This document shows positions 26,640 through 34,843 of a stretch of DNA of 64,000 nt, piece after piece. The position numbers were made by a program, and so were the translations under genes. How positions within the stretch are numbered: position 1 is the first letter of the stretch; each line of letters begins with the position of its first letter. Source of the DNA: JACDER01 sp963717765 (GTDB lineage Bacteria; Actinomycetota; Thermoleophilia; Gaiellales; Gaiellaceae); assembly GCA_963717765.1 (NCBI GenBank), contig CAVQWX010000001.1, positions 248,001 through 312,000 of the forward strand, written 5' to 3'. A model generated the notes under the pieces. The model was given only the letters and a program-made list of their open reading frames with translations, did no database searches and had not been told where the DNA came from.

Positions 26640-26924
26640 ATGGCCGAACGCTCCGTCGTCGACCTGCCACCGGACGTCGGTCTCCCTTTCGAAGTCTTCC
26701 TAAACGGCGTTCCGCAAGACGAGGGAGCGGATTTCAAGGTCGAAGGACACACGCTCGTGTTCGAGCGGCCGCTGGCCGAGGAGGGCCGGCTGGGCTTCTG
26801 GCGCTGGCTCTCGCTCTTCCTCGGAATCGCCGGCACGTACCGGCAGAACGACTCCGTGGACGTCGTGTACCGGCGTGGCGGCAACCGCGTGGTCGCGAGC
26901 AAGCTTCCGTTCAGGCGCGGTTGA
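26640..26924 (+). CDS. Conserved hypothetical protein, 94 residues
   Basis: A small protein with no signal sequence: VVDLPPDVGLPFEVFLNGVPQDEGADF (beta-rich), then RPLAEEGRLGFWRWLSLFLGIAGTY, a Trp/Phe-rich amphipathic segment, and a basic C-terminus. It starts 11 bp from the divergent ctaC start, so they share a very compact control region. I recall similar sequences near oxidase genes in related actinobacteria but cannot verify this here; no function is assigned. Confidence 0.65.
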   Translation: MAERSVVDLPPDVGLPFEVFLNGVPQDEGADFKVEGHTLVFERPLAEEGRLGFWRWLSLFLGIAGTYRQNDSVDVVYRRGGNRVVASKLPFRRG

Positions 26925-26977
26925 GTAGGAGGGCTCGGCGGAACACGGGAGGGGCCGCCGGGGAGTGCCGCTCGGCC

Positions 26978-27040
26978 CGAGGCGGCAGCCTCCGGTCGCG
27001 CCCGTATGCCTGCATACGAACGCGCCCGGAGTCTTTGCCT
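26978..27040. repeat. Dispersed intergenic hairpin repeat, copy 2
   Basis: Second copy of the element at 15239-15300, in the gap between the 94-aa gene and the CBS gene (26925-27090). The hairpin is CGTATGC-CT-GCATACG (27003-27018) with an outer GCGC helix; the flanks AGGCGGC and TTGCCT match copy 1. The inner base pair differs from copy 1 in a compensatory way. The two genes here converge, so the hairpin could also serve as a shared terminator. Confidence 0.65.
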
Positions 27041-27090
27041 CGAACCAAGCGGACGCACCCCGGCGGCGCGCAGTGTCCCGCCGATCCCTC

Positions 27091-27477
27091 CTAGTCGGAG
27101 GACGCATGGGCCATGCCCCACTCGGCCACGTCGCGGATCGAGACGATGCCGACTGCTCGGTCGCCCTCGACGATCGGCAGGTGCCGGAAGCCGTTGTCGA
27201 ACATCGTCCTCGCCGCATCCTCGATCGACATGTCGGCGCTCGCCGTGATCGGATCGGCGGTCATCCATTCGCGCACGCGCGCGTCGCTCGAGTGCGTCCG
27301 CGCCGCGACGGCGCGCATGATGTCGCGCTCCGTGAGCACGCCGATGAGCCGGCCGAAGTCGAAGACGACGACCGAGCCGACGTTGCGCTCGACCATGCGC
27401 GCGGCGACCTCGCCGAGCGTGTCCTCGGGAGCGACGGTCAGCACGTCCTTGGTCATGATCTCTCGCAGCTGCGTCAC
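27091..27477 (-). CDS. CBS-pair domain protein
   Basis: A 128-residue protein made almost entirely of two CBS motifs (about 8-60 and 72-122), each with the GVLTERDI or GIVSIRDV ending that binds adenosyl ligands. Stand-alone CBS proteins act as energy or redox sensors through AMP/ATP/SAM binding, or control partner enzymes. It is the last gene of a minus-strand series with a 19-bp gap from the 70-aa membrane protein. Confidence 0.88.
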   Translation of the reverse strand: MTQLREIMTKDVLTVAPEDTLGEVAARMVERNVGSVVVFDFGRLIGVLTERDIMRAVAARTHSSDARVREWMTADPITASADMSIEDAARTMFDNGFRHLPIVEGDRAVGIVSIRDVAEWGMAHASSD

Positions 27478-27496
27478 AGCTGCCGAGCATATAACG

Positions 27497-27709
27497 CTAT
27501 GCCCGCCTGTTAGCTCTCACGACGCTGAGGACGAGGACGGCCACCGTCGCCAACGGGAGCGCCCACCAGGCGGACACTCCGCTCTCCACGAGGCCCCAGG
27601 TGACGAGGATCGCGACGGCGACCCCGGCCGCGATCGTCCAGTCGTCGCCGACGAGGAAGTGGTACCAGAACCGTCCGAACTCCTTCGTCCAGCGCCAGAG
27701 CGTGTTCAC
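27497..27709 (-). CDS. Small two-helix membrane protein
   Basis: 70 residues starting at GTG 27709, supported by AGGAGG 7 bp upstream. The soluble start NTLWRWTKEFGRFWYHFLVGDDW is followed by two hydrophobic segments (AAGVAVAILVTWGL and WWALPLATVAVLVLSVV). The start overlaps the stop of the FTR1-like gene by 4 bp (GTGA), so it is likely coupled to it and may be an accessory subunit. No family recognised. Confidence 0.6.
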   Translation of the reverse strand: MNTLWRWTKEFGRFWYHFLVGDDWTIAAGVAVAILVTWGLVESGVSAWWALPLATVAVLVLSVVRANRRA

Positions 27710-28434
27710 GAATACGCCTCCTGAGGACTCCCGAGCAGGCGCCGCCGCTGCAGCGCGATCAATCCTGCCGCGACCAAGCAGTAGAACCCGAGGATCACCG
27801 GGAGCGCGATCTCGTCCCCAGGCCAGTGGACGCCGAGGCCCTCGGCCGCCCAGAACGTCCCAAAAGTCGTCAGCAGCAGACCGACGGAGAGGATGAGCAC
27901 GCTGCGCGGGATCTCTCGCAGGGAGCGATGGAATATCGCGCCGACGATGCCGATGACGACGACCGCCGAGGCGCCTCCGATGGCCGCGATCGTCAACTGG
28001 TTCGCGGTCGAGCCGAACGTGACGACGATGAAGGCGATCTCGAGCCCCTCGAGGAGCACGCCCTTGAAGCTCAGGACGAAGCCGGTCCAGTCGAGGCCGA
28101 GCCGCTGCTCGCGACTGCCGTCGTCTTCCACGATCTCCTCGTCCCCGGCGAATCCCTTCGCGGCGACGCGCGTCACGCCTTTGCGCAGCCACCCGAGGCC
28201 GAAGGCGAGAAGCAGCGCGCCGATGACCAGCCGTAGGGTGTCGATCGGGATCGACGTGAGCGCCGCGCCCAGGCCGACGCTGAGCACGACGAGAACGAGC
28301 AGTCCCACGGCCGCTCCGACGAGCGATGCGCGCCAGCCGCGGATCATGCCGACGCCGATGACGATCGCCACCATCTCGATTGCCTCGACGGCCGAGGCGA
28401 GGAAGGTGGTGGCGAAGGTGCCTCCGCCGTTCAC
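27706..28434 (-). CDS. Integral membrane protein with FTR1/GDT1-like ExxE motifs (COG4280-like)
   Basis: A 242-residue, about seven-helix protein with an internal repeat: each half carries an acidic helix motif, SAVEAIEMVAI (E17, E20) and LLEGLEIAFIV (E129, E132). Paired acidic motifs in membrane helices are the metal-binding feature of FTR1 iron permeases (REGLE) and GDT1 cation exchangers. A charged cytoplasmic loop (AGDEEIVEDDGSREQ) separates the halves. Metal transport is therefore plausible but unproven. It lies 13 bp downstream of the DHA2 exporter and is coupled to a 70-aa membrane protein. Confidence 0.65.
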   Translation of the reverse strand: MNGGGTFATTFLASAVEAIEMVAIVIGVGMIRGWRASLVGAAVGLLVLVVLSVGLGAALTSIPIDTLRLVIGALLLAFGLGWLRKGVTRVAAKGFAGDEEIVEDDGSREQRLGLDWTGFVLSFKGVLLEGLEIAFIVVTFGSTANQLTIAAIGGASAVVVIGIVGAIFHRSLREIPRSVLILSVGLLLTTFGTFWAAEGLGVHWPGDEIALPVILGFYCLVAAGLIALQRRRLLGSPQEAYS

Positions 28435-28447
28435 CGGGTGAATTTAG

Positions 28448-30061
28448 CTACGCGTGGGCTTCGGCCGCCTCGAGCGCCATGTCCTCCTCGTCGTCGGGCA
28501 CCGGCGCCGAGCGCTGCATGACCAGCGCAACGACGATCATCCCGGCCACCGCGACTCCGAGGGACAGCCACATCACCACGCCGAGGCCGTCGGTGAAGCC
28601 CTTCGTCAGTGCGACCTTGATCGCCGCCTGCTGCCTCGGGCGAAACGTGTGCAGCTCAGCGAGCGCATTCGGGTTCCCCGCGAGAACGCCGCTGAGCATC
28701 CGTTCCTGCGCCTCGGTCAGGCCGATGCCGAGCTTGCCGAGCAGCTCGTCCGTCTTGCTGTCCTGGACGCTCTGGAAGAACGAGCCCGAGAGGGCAACGC
28801 CGAAGGTCGCGCCGATGCCGCTCATGGTCACGAGCACCCCGGCGGCGGCGCCGTGCTCGATCCGGCGGATCGCGTTCATCGCAGCCGTGTTGAGCGGCGT
28901 GAGCGCGAGGCCGACGCCGGCGCCGGCAACCAGCAGTCCGGGCCAGAGCTCGTTGTAGCCGGAGCTCGCGTCGATCAGCGTCAGCAGGAAGCAGCCGAGG
29001 GCCGTCAGGACGAGCCCGAGGACGATCGGGATACGCGGGCCGATGCGTTCCGAGATCGGCCCGCCGGCGGGCAGCGCGAGGACCATGGTCGCGCTCAGCG
29101 GCAAGAGCAGCGCCCCGGCCCTGACCACCGAGTACCCCAGCACCTCCTGCATGTACAGCGGGATGAAGAAGAGGATGGCCGCGAGCGCGAAGTTGACCGC
29201 GAGGAGCGCCGCATTGCCGCCCAGGTAGTTGCGCTTGCGGAAGAAGCCGAAGTCCACGAGTGGGTTCCGCGCTCTGGGCTCCAGGACGAAGAAGAGCACG
29301 AGCAGGACGCCGGCGGCGGCGAAGAGAATGATCGACTTCGTCGACGTCCAGCCCCACGCCTGGCCCTCGTTGAGGACGAGCGTGAGCGCGGTCAGGCCGC
29401 CGGCGAGCGTCCCGAAGCCCGCCATGTCCATGTGCCGGTCCGCGTTCGGATCGCGGGACTCGCGCCCGGCGAGGATGGTCATAACGAAGAAGACGACGGC
29501 GAAGGGGATGTTGATCCAGAAGACCGCGCGCCAGTCCCACTCGGCGAGGATCCCGCCGAGCGCCGGGCCGAGGCCGCTCACCAGCGCGGAGGAGGCCGCC
29601 CAGATGCCGATGGCCGTTCCGCGCTGTGCCGGCTCGAACGCGTCGGTGATGATCGAGAGCGACGCCGGCGTCAGGACCGCGGCGCCGACGCCCATGATCA
29701 CGACGGAGACGATCAGGACGATCGAGTCCGGCGCGACCGCCGCGCCGAGCGCTCCCAGCGTGTAGATGACCGTGCCCCCGAGGAAGAACAACTTCCGTCC
29801 GTAGACGTCGGCCAGGCGGCCGGCGAGGACGAGGAGCGCCGAGTACGCGAGGCTGAAGCCGACCAGCGTCCATTGCAGCTCGCCGATCGACGCGTTGAAC
29901 TCCTTGTGGATGACCGGGATGGCGACGGCGACGGCCGAGGTCGGGATCGACGTGACCCCGCTCGAGATCGCCATCGCAGCGAGCAACGTCCACTTGCTGT
30001 CTCCCTGGCCTCCAGGCCCATGGAAACGGGCAAACCGGAACGAATAAGGGAGGTGCAGCAC
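28448..30061 (-). CDS. DHA2-family (EmrB/QacA-type) MFS drug exporter
   Basis: A 537-residue protein with 14 predicted helices. It shows the MFS helix 2-3 loop (GRLADVYGRKLFFLGG), the antiporter motif C region (ASSALVSGLGPALGGILAE) and a long Lys/Glu-containing loop near the C-terminus. DHA2 transporters expel drugs or lipophilic cations with proton exchange. It sits 13 bp after the GH15 gene in the same direction. A second DHA2 exporter lies at 33236-34843 on the other strand. Confidence 0.88.
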   Translation of the reverse strand: MLHLPYSFRFARFHGPGGQGDSKWTLLAAMAISSGVTSIPTSAVAVAIPVIHKEFNASIGELQWTLVGFSLAYSALLVLAGRLADVYGRKLFFLGGTVIYTLGALGAAVAPDSIVLIVSVVIMGVGAAVLTPASLSIITDAFEPAQRGTAIGIWAASSALVSGLGPALGGILAEWDWRAVFWINIPFAVVFFVMTILAGRESRDPNADRHMDMAGFGTLAGGLTALTLVLNEGQAWGWTSTKSIILFAAAGVLLVLFFVLEPRARNPLVDFGFFRKRNYLGGNAALLAVNFALAAILFFIPLYMQEVLGYSVVRAGALLLPLSATMVLALPAGGPISERIGPRIPIVLGLVLTALGCFLLTLIDASSGYNELWPGLLVAGAGVGLALTPLNTAAMNAIRRIEHGAAAGVLVTMSGIGATFGVALSGSFFQSVQDSKTDELLGKLGIGLTEAQERMLSGVLAGNPNALAELHTFRPRQQAAIKVALTKGFTDGLGVVMWLSLGVAVAGMIVVALVMQRSAPVPDDEEDMALEAAEAHA

Positions 30062-30074
30062 CGCGCGCGGGAGA

Positions 30075-31883
30075 CTAACCCAGCGCGCGGTCGAGATCGT
30101 ACGCGGCGCTGATCAGCGCAAGGTGCGTAAAAGCCTGTGGGAAGTTCCCGAGCGCCTCGGCGCTCGGCCCGATCTGCTCGGAGTAGAGGCCGACATGGTT
30201 GGCGTAGGTCAACATCTTCTCGAAGAGCAGCCGCGCTTCGTCCACCCGGCCGGCGCGCGACATCGCCTCGACGAACCAGAACGAGCACATCGAGAACGTG
30301 CCCTCGGTCCCCGCCAGCCCGTCGGGCGATGCCTCCGGGTTGTAGCGGTGGACGAGGCTGTCCGTCACGAGCTCCTTGTTGATCGCGTCGAGTGTCGAGA
30401 GCCAGCGCGGGTCGGTCGGCGAGATGAACTTGACGAGCGGCATCATCAGCAGCGAGGCGTCGAGCACGTCAGCTCCGTAGTACTGGACGAACGCCTTCTT
30501 CTTCTCGTTCCATCCTCGCTCGTGGATCTGCGCGTGGATGCGGTCCCGCACGGCGCGCCAGTGGTAGACGTCCGCGGGCAGGCTCCGCTGCACGGCGATC
30601 CTCGAGGCGCGGTCCATGCCGACCCAGCACTGCAGGCGTGAGAAGAGGAAGTCCTTGCGGCCGCCGCGTGTCTCCCAGATGCCCTCGTCGGGCTGGTCCC
30701 AGCTTTCGGCGAGGCTGTCGACGCCGTCGCGGATTCCGTCCCAGGCGTCGTAATAGATGGGACCGCCGTACTTGTTGTGGACGTAGATCGCGTCGATGAT
30801 CTCCCCGTAGATGTCGAGCTGGAGCTGGGTGGACGCCTCGTTGCCCACGCGTACGGGACGCGATCCGCAGTAACCCTCCAGGTGGTCGAGCTCCTCCTCC
30901 TCCAGGTCGGAGCTGCCGTCCACGCGGTACATGACCCGCAGCCGGTCGACCTCGCCCTCCTTCACCTCCCGGAAGCGGTCGGTAAGCCACTCCATGAACT
31001 GCTCGGCCGCGTCGTGGAATCCGAGCAGGAGCAGCGCGTGGAGCGAGAAGGCCGAATCGCGGATCCACGTGTAGCGGTAGTCCCAGTTCCGCGGGCCGCC
31101 GATCTGCTCGGGGAGGCTCGTGGTGGGAGCGGCGACGATCGCGCCCGTCGGCTTGTAGGTGAGGAGCTTCAGCGTGAGCGCCGAGCGCTGCACCATCTCG
31201 CGCCAGCGACCGCGGTAGTTGGACTGGGCGAGCCAGGTGCGCCAGTACATGACCGTCTGCCTGGTGAGATCCTCCGTCAGCCGCCGGCCGCACGGGCGCG
31301 GAATAGCCGCCTCCTCCACCGGCTCGAGCACGAAGCTCGCAGACTCGCCGGTCGAGAGACTGAGTCGAGCGCGCACGCCCATGGGCGTCCGCTCGAGCGG
31401 CGTGCTCGTGGCCAGCGCGACGGTCAGCTCGGGGGTTTCGAACAGGGCCCCGTTCTTGTCGAGGTGCGTTCTGTGCCGCCTGCGTCCATAGTCGAACCGT
31501 GGCTCGACCTCGACCTCGAACTGCATCTGTCCACGTACGACGTGGACCCAGCGGACGAGCCGGTGTCTTCCGGACAGCTCGCCCGGCCGGTCGACCGGCA
31601 TGAAGTCCCTTACCTCGCCGACACCGTCCGGCGTGTAGAAGCGCGTGATGAGGACGTTCGTGTCCGGGAAATAGAACTGCTTCCAGCGCGCGTCCTTGTC
31701 GCCGGAGGAGATGCGGAAGTAGCCCCCCTTGTCCTTGTCCAGGATCGCGGCGAACAGGCTGGGCGAGTCGAAGCGCGGGCAGCAGAACCAGTCGATCGTT
31801 CCGTCCACGCCGACGAGCGCGACCGTGTGGTGGTTTCCGATCAGGCCGTGGTCGGCGATCGGGAGATAACCGTCGAGGCTCAA
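30075..31883 (-). CDS. Glycoside hydrolase family 15 (glucoamylase/trehalase-like)
   Basis: A 602-residue cytoplasmic (alpha/alpha)6-barrel enzyme, probably a glucoamylase-type or acid trehalase hydrolase as in mycobacteria. Landmarks: N-terminal IADHGLIGNHHTVALV, NWDYRYTWIRDS (266-277), LEGYCGSRPVRVGN, GIWETRG with probable general acid E404, and GLYSEQIGPS near the C-terminus with the probable base Glu. No signal peptide. The start is taken as TTG (31881-31883), which overlaps the antiporter stop by 4 bp (TTGA) and begins exactly where family similarity starts; upstream residues in that frame are an antisense-type Arg-rich shadow. Confidence 0.9.
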   Translation of the reverse strand: MSLDGYLPIADHGLIGNHHTVALVGVDGTIDWFCCPRFDSPSLFAAILDKDKGGYFRISSGDKDARWKQFYFPDTNVLITRFYTPDGVGEVRDFMPVDRPGELSGRHRLVRWVHVVRGQMQFEVEVEPRFDYGRRRHRTHLDKNGALFETPELTVALATSTPLERTPMGVRARLSLSTGESASFVLEPVEEAAIPRPCGRRLTEDLTRQTVMYWRTWLAQSNYRGRWREMVQRSALTLKLLTYKPTGAIVAAPTTSLPEQIGGPRNWDYRYTWIRDSAFSLHALLLLGFHDAAEQFMEWLTDRFREVKEGEVDRLRVMYRVDGSSDLEEEELDHLEGYCGSRPVRVGNEASTQLQLDIYGEIIDAIYVHNKYGGPIYYDAWDGIRDGVDSLAESWDQPDEGIWETRGGRKDFLFSRLQCWVGMDRASRIAVQRSLPADVYHWRAVRDRIHAQIHERGWNEKKKAFVQYYGADVLDASLLMMPLVKFISPTDPRWLSTLDAINKELVTDSLVHRYNPEASPDGLAGTEGTFSMCSFWFVEAMSRAGRVDEARLLFEKMLTYANHVGLYSEQIGPSAEALGNFPQAFTHLALISAAYDLDRALG

Positions 31884-33076
31884 ATCGCTTCTAGTATCTC
31901 CGGGTTTGCGACCGCGCGCCTGCGCCTTAGTCGCAGCCCGATGAGCGGATAGAGGAGCGTGGAGATGATCGCCGCGCCGACGAGCGCGGTCGCCGTGGAA
32001 GCACGCATGTCGTGGTGGGCTCGGGCGATCGTGGTGATCGCGACGACGAGCGGGAGCTCGGTCGCGCAGAAGAAGCCGAGCGCGATGCGGTCGCGGCCGC
32101 CGAGCTCCCGGCGGTAGAAGAGGAGCGCCGGAACGCCGCGGACGATCAGGAAGAACGACACGAAGAGCGGCAGCTTCGCGAGCGCTCCGGTGCTGGTGAA
32201 GAGCCCCTCCGCGTCGAAGGCCATCCCGCTGACGACGAAGAAGAACGGGATGAGGAAGCCGTAGCCGATCGCCGTCAGCTTCGACTCGAAGATCGCGACC
32301 TCGCGCCCGCGTAGGGCCAGACGCGTGATCATCCCCGCCACGAATCCTCCGATGAGCAGGTCGAGACCGAGCTCGGTCGCGAGTGCGACGAGGCCGAAGA
32401 TCAGGACGACCGTGAGCCGCACTCCGAGCTGGCCCGACGTCTCCAGCGTCCGCTCGACGATGCCCCAGCCCTTCGGCGCCGAGCGCACGGCGACGACCCC
32501 GGTGAAGACGGCGAGCGCGACGAAGGCGACGAGGATCACCGCCTCGTGGAAGGGATGGCGCGACGTCAGCACGAGGGTGACGAGCAGGATCGGTCCGAAC
32601 TCGCCCATCGCCCCGGCCCCGAGCAGGAGCGTGCCGAATCTCGTTCTGAGCTCGCCGCTGTCGTGGAGGATCGGTATCAGCGTTCCGATCGCCGTCGTGG
32701 CCATCGCCGAGCCCGTGTACAGGTCGGAGTCGATCACGTTGGTGGCGAAGAGGATCCCGGCCAGGCCGTACGCGAGCGCGAGTGAAACCAGCCACCCTCC
32801 TGCCCCGAGCGCGAGCGGCCGTCCCTTGATGCGCGTGAAGTCGATCTCGTAGCCGGCGAAGAAGAACAGCATCCCGAGCCCGAGGTTCGCGAAGAACCTC
32901 GTGGCGTTGTCGACGCGGGCGAGGTCGGCTCCCTGCGGGCCGATGGCGATCCCGAGGACCAGCTCGAGGACGACGACCGGGAGGACGAGGCGCGGGGAGA
33001 CGAACGCGGAGATGATCGCGGCGAGGGCCGCCGCGGAGACGATGACGAGGAACGACTCGGCGTCGACGCCGATCAC
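31880..33076 (-). CDS. CPA2-type cation:proton antiporter (Na+/H+ exchanger domain)
   Basis: A 398-residue protein with about twelve helices. Typical features are VVVLELVLGIAIGPQG, the GLGMLFFFAGYEIDF helix and a conserved-ion-site helix GLDLLIGGFVAGMI. No regulatory TrkA domain is attached. The start is GTG 33076. It leads a minus-strand run (GH15, DHA2 exporter, FTR1-like protein), an odd mixture of ion and sugar functions that might serve osmotic or pH adaptation with trehalose turnover. Confidence 0.88.
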   Translation of the reverse strand: MIGVDAESFLVIVSAAALAAIISAFVSPRLVLPVVVLELVLGIAIGPQGADLARVDNATRFFANLGLGMLFFFAGYEIDFTRIKGRPLALGAGGWLVSLALAYGLAGILFATNVIDSDLYTGSAMATTAIGTLIPILHDSGELRTRFGTLLLGAGAMGEFGPILLVTLVLTSRHPFHEAVILVAFVALAVFTGVVAVRSAPKGWGIVERTLETSGQLGVRLTVVLIFGLVALATELGLDLLIGGFVAGMITRLALRGREVAIFESKLTAIGYGFLIPFFFVVSGMAFDAEGLFTSTGALAKLPLFVSFFLIVRGVPALLFYRRELGGRDRIALGFFCATELPLVVAITTIARAHHDMRASTATALVGAAIISTLLYPLIGLRLRRRRAVANPEILEAI

Positions 33077-33086
33077 GCGCGGGAGA

Positions 33087-33179
33087 CTACTCGGCGGCCA
33101 GGGCGGCTCGAATCGCCCGCTCGAGGTCGTCCTGCATCGTCAGCGGAGAGTCGGCGGGCGTCTCCGGGGCTGTCGGCAC
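33087..33179 (-). CDS. Possible small ORF upstream of the antiporter
   Basis: A 30-codon frame (GTG 33179 to TAG 33087-33089) reading PTAPETPADSPLTMQDDLERAIRAALAAE. The second half would form an acidic amphipathic helix. It ends 10 bp before the antiporter start, so it could be a leader peptide or the real product of a tiny gene. No Shine-Dalgarno is evident. Weak case, listed because the reading frame has sensible codon use in an otherwise empty 159-bp gap. Confidence 0.25.
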   Translation of the reverse strand: MPTAPETPADSPLTMQDDLERAIRAALAAE

Positions 33180-33235
33180 GCCGCGGACCCTACTAATCTC
33201 CGGGCGATGGGAGCCCTCGTGGTGGTGCGGAGGCG

Positions 33236-34843
33236 ATGAACCGGGGCACAGTGCTCGCGCTGGTGGCCATGGGCCTCAGCGTCTTCATCCTCGCGAACGA
33301 CTTCTCGGCGCTCAACGTGGCGCTTCCGGCGATCGAGAGGGCGTTCGACACGAACGTCTCGACGGTGCAGTGGGTGATCAACGCCTACGCGCTCGTGTTC
33401 GGGATGCTGATCGTCACGGGCGGCAGGCTCGCCGACGTATTCGGCCGCCGCCGCACCTTCTTCGTCGGGACGGGGATCTTCGTCGCGATGTCCGTGCTCG
33501 GAGGAGCGGCACAGAACGAGTATTGGCTCATCGCCGCCCGGGCCGCGATGGGAGTCGGAGGTGCACTGATGTGGCCGGCGATTCTCGGGATGACGTTCGC
33601 CGCTCTGCCCAAGGAAAAAGCGGGTCTCGCGGGCGGCCTCATTCTTGGCGCGGCGGGCATCGGGCAGGCTGTCGGCCCGATCCTGGGCGGCGTCCTGACT
33701 CAGTACCTGAGCTGGCGCTGGACGCTCTTCATCAACCTTCCGATCGGCCTCTTCGCCGCCTTCGTGACCTGGCGGACGATCCACCAACCGCGCGCGCCGG
33801 CGAGCGCGGAGCGAATCGACTACGCCGGGATCGTCACGCTTTCGCTCGGACTGTTCGCGCTCCTGTTCGCCCTCGACCAGGGAGTGGAATGGGGCTGGTC
33901 GGACTGGCGCATCCTCACCGCGCTGGGAGTAGCCGCCGTCCTGATCGCGGCCTTCCCGTTCATCGAGCGCCGCATGGGAACTAGCGCCCTCATCCCGCCC
34001 GACGTGATCCGGAACCGCAAGTTCGCCGCCGTCGGCGTGTCGATCATGCTCATCTCGGCGACGTTCTTCGCGTCACTGCTCTACCTGCCCCAGTTCATGC
34101 AGAAGATCCTGGACTACTCGCCGGTGCGGGCCGGCGTCGGGATGCTGCCCCTACTGCTCGGGTTCGCCTGCCTCTCGTTCGTAGCGGGGCCTCTCTACAA
34201 CCGGCTCGGTGCAAAGGTGATCGTCACCGCCGGTTCGCTTGCGATCGCAATCGGCGCGTTGCTCCTCGGGCTGCTGGGGGAGGACTCCGGCTACAAGGAG
34301 CTGATCCCGGGGATGATCGTGATCGGCATCGGCTTCGGGCTCTTCTACGCTTCGGCGACCACGGCGGGAATCACGTCGCTCGACGAGTCGCGCTCGAGCC
34401 TCGCCGGCGGGATCGCGTACATGTTCCAGATCGCAGGAGGCGCGGTAGGCCTCGGACTGACCACGACGATCTTCACCGCCCTGTCGGAGCGCAAGCTGGA
34501 CTCGCTGGTCGGCGACCGGTTGACGGACGCGCAAAGCGATGCCGCCCACGGCATCCTGGCGGGCACCGACTCGGGTCAGCAGGTCCTGCAGCAGTACCCT
34601 GGAGTGGGGGGCGAGCTCGTCCACTTCGTGCGCGAGGCGTTCGTGACAGGCTTCGACTGGGCGTTTCGGATCGACTCCGCCCTCGCCTTCATCGCAGTAG
34701 CCGCCGCCGCGCTCTTCGTGGGTAGCCGTCTCGGGCGGTGGTCCCATCCGGCGCATCTGACGCGCTTCGCGGCGGTCGCCGGCGCCGTGCGGCACCCGCA
34801 CGGCCCGCGGCTCAACGCGCGCGGATCGTCCCGTCAGAGTTGA
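33236..34843 (+). CDS. DHA2-family (EmrB/QacA-type) MFS exporter
   Basis: 535 residues and 14 predicted helices, with FSALNVALPAIERAFDTNVSTVQWVINAYAL in helix 1-2, GGRLADVFGRRRTFFVGT in loop 2-3 and LGAAGIGQAVGPILGGVL as motif C. ATG 33236 is preceded by GGAGG. It shares the same architecture as the exporter at 28448-30061 but is clearly a distinct paralogue. The stop is embedded in the end of the convergent CapA-like gene (32-bp overlap). Confidence 0.88.
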   Translation: MNRGTVLALVAMGLSVFILANDFSALNVALPAIERAFDTNVSTVQWVINAYALVFGMLIVTGGRLADVFGRRRTFFVGTGIFVAMSVLGGAAQNEYWLIAARAAMGVGGALMWPAILGMTFAALPKEKAGLAGGLILGAAGIGQAVGPILGGVLTQYLSWRWTLFINLPIGLFAAFVTWRTIHQPRAPASAERIDYAGIVTLSLGLFALLFALDQGVEWGWSDWRILTALGVAAVLIAAFPFIERRMGTSALIPPDVIRNRKFAAVGVSIMLISATFFASLLYLPQFMQKILDYSPVRAGVGMLPLLLGFACLSFVAGPLYNRLGAKVIVTAGSLAIAIGALLLGLLGEDSGYKELIPGMIVIGIGFGLFYASATTAGITSLDESRSSLAGGIAYMFQIAGGAVGLGLTTTIFTALSERKLDSLVGDRLTDAQSDAAHGILAGTDSGQQVLQQYPGVGGELVHFVREAFVTGFDWAFRIDSALAFIAVAAAALFVGSRLGRWSHPAHLTRFAAVAGAVRHPHGPRLNARGSSRQS

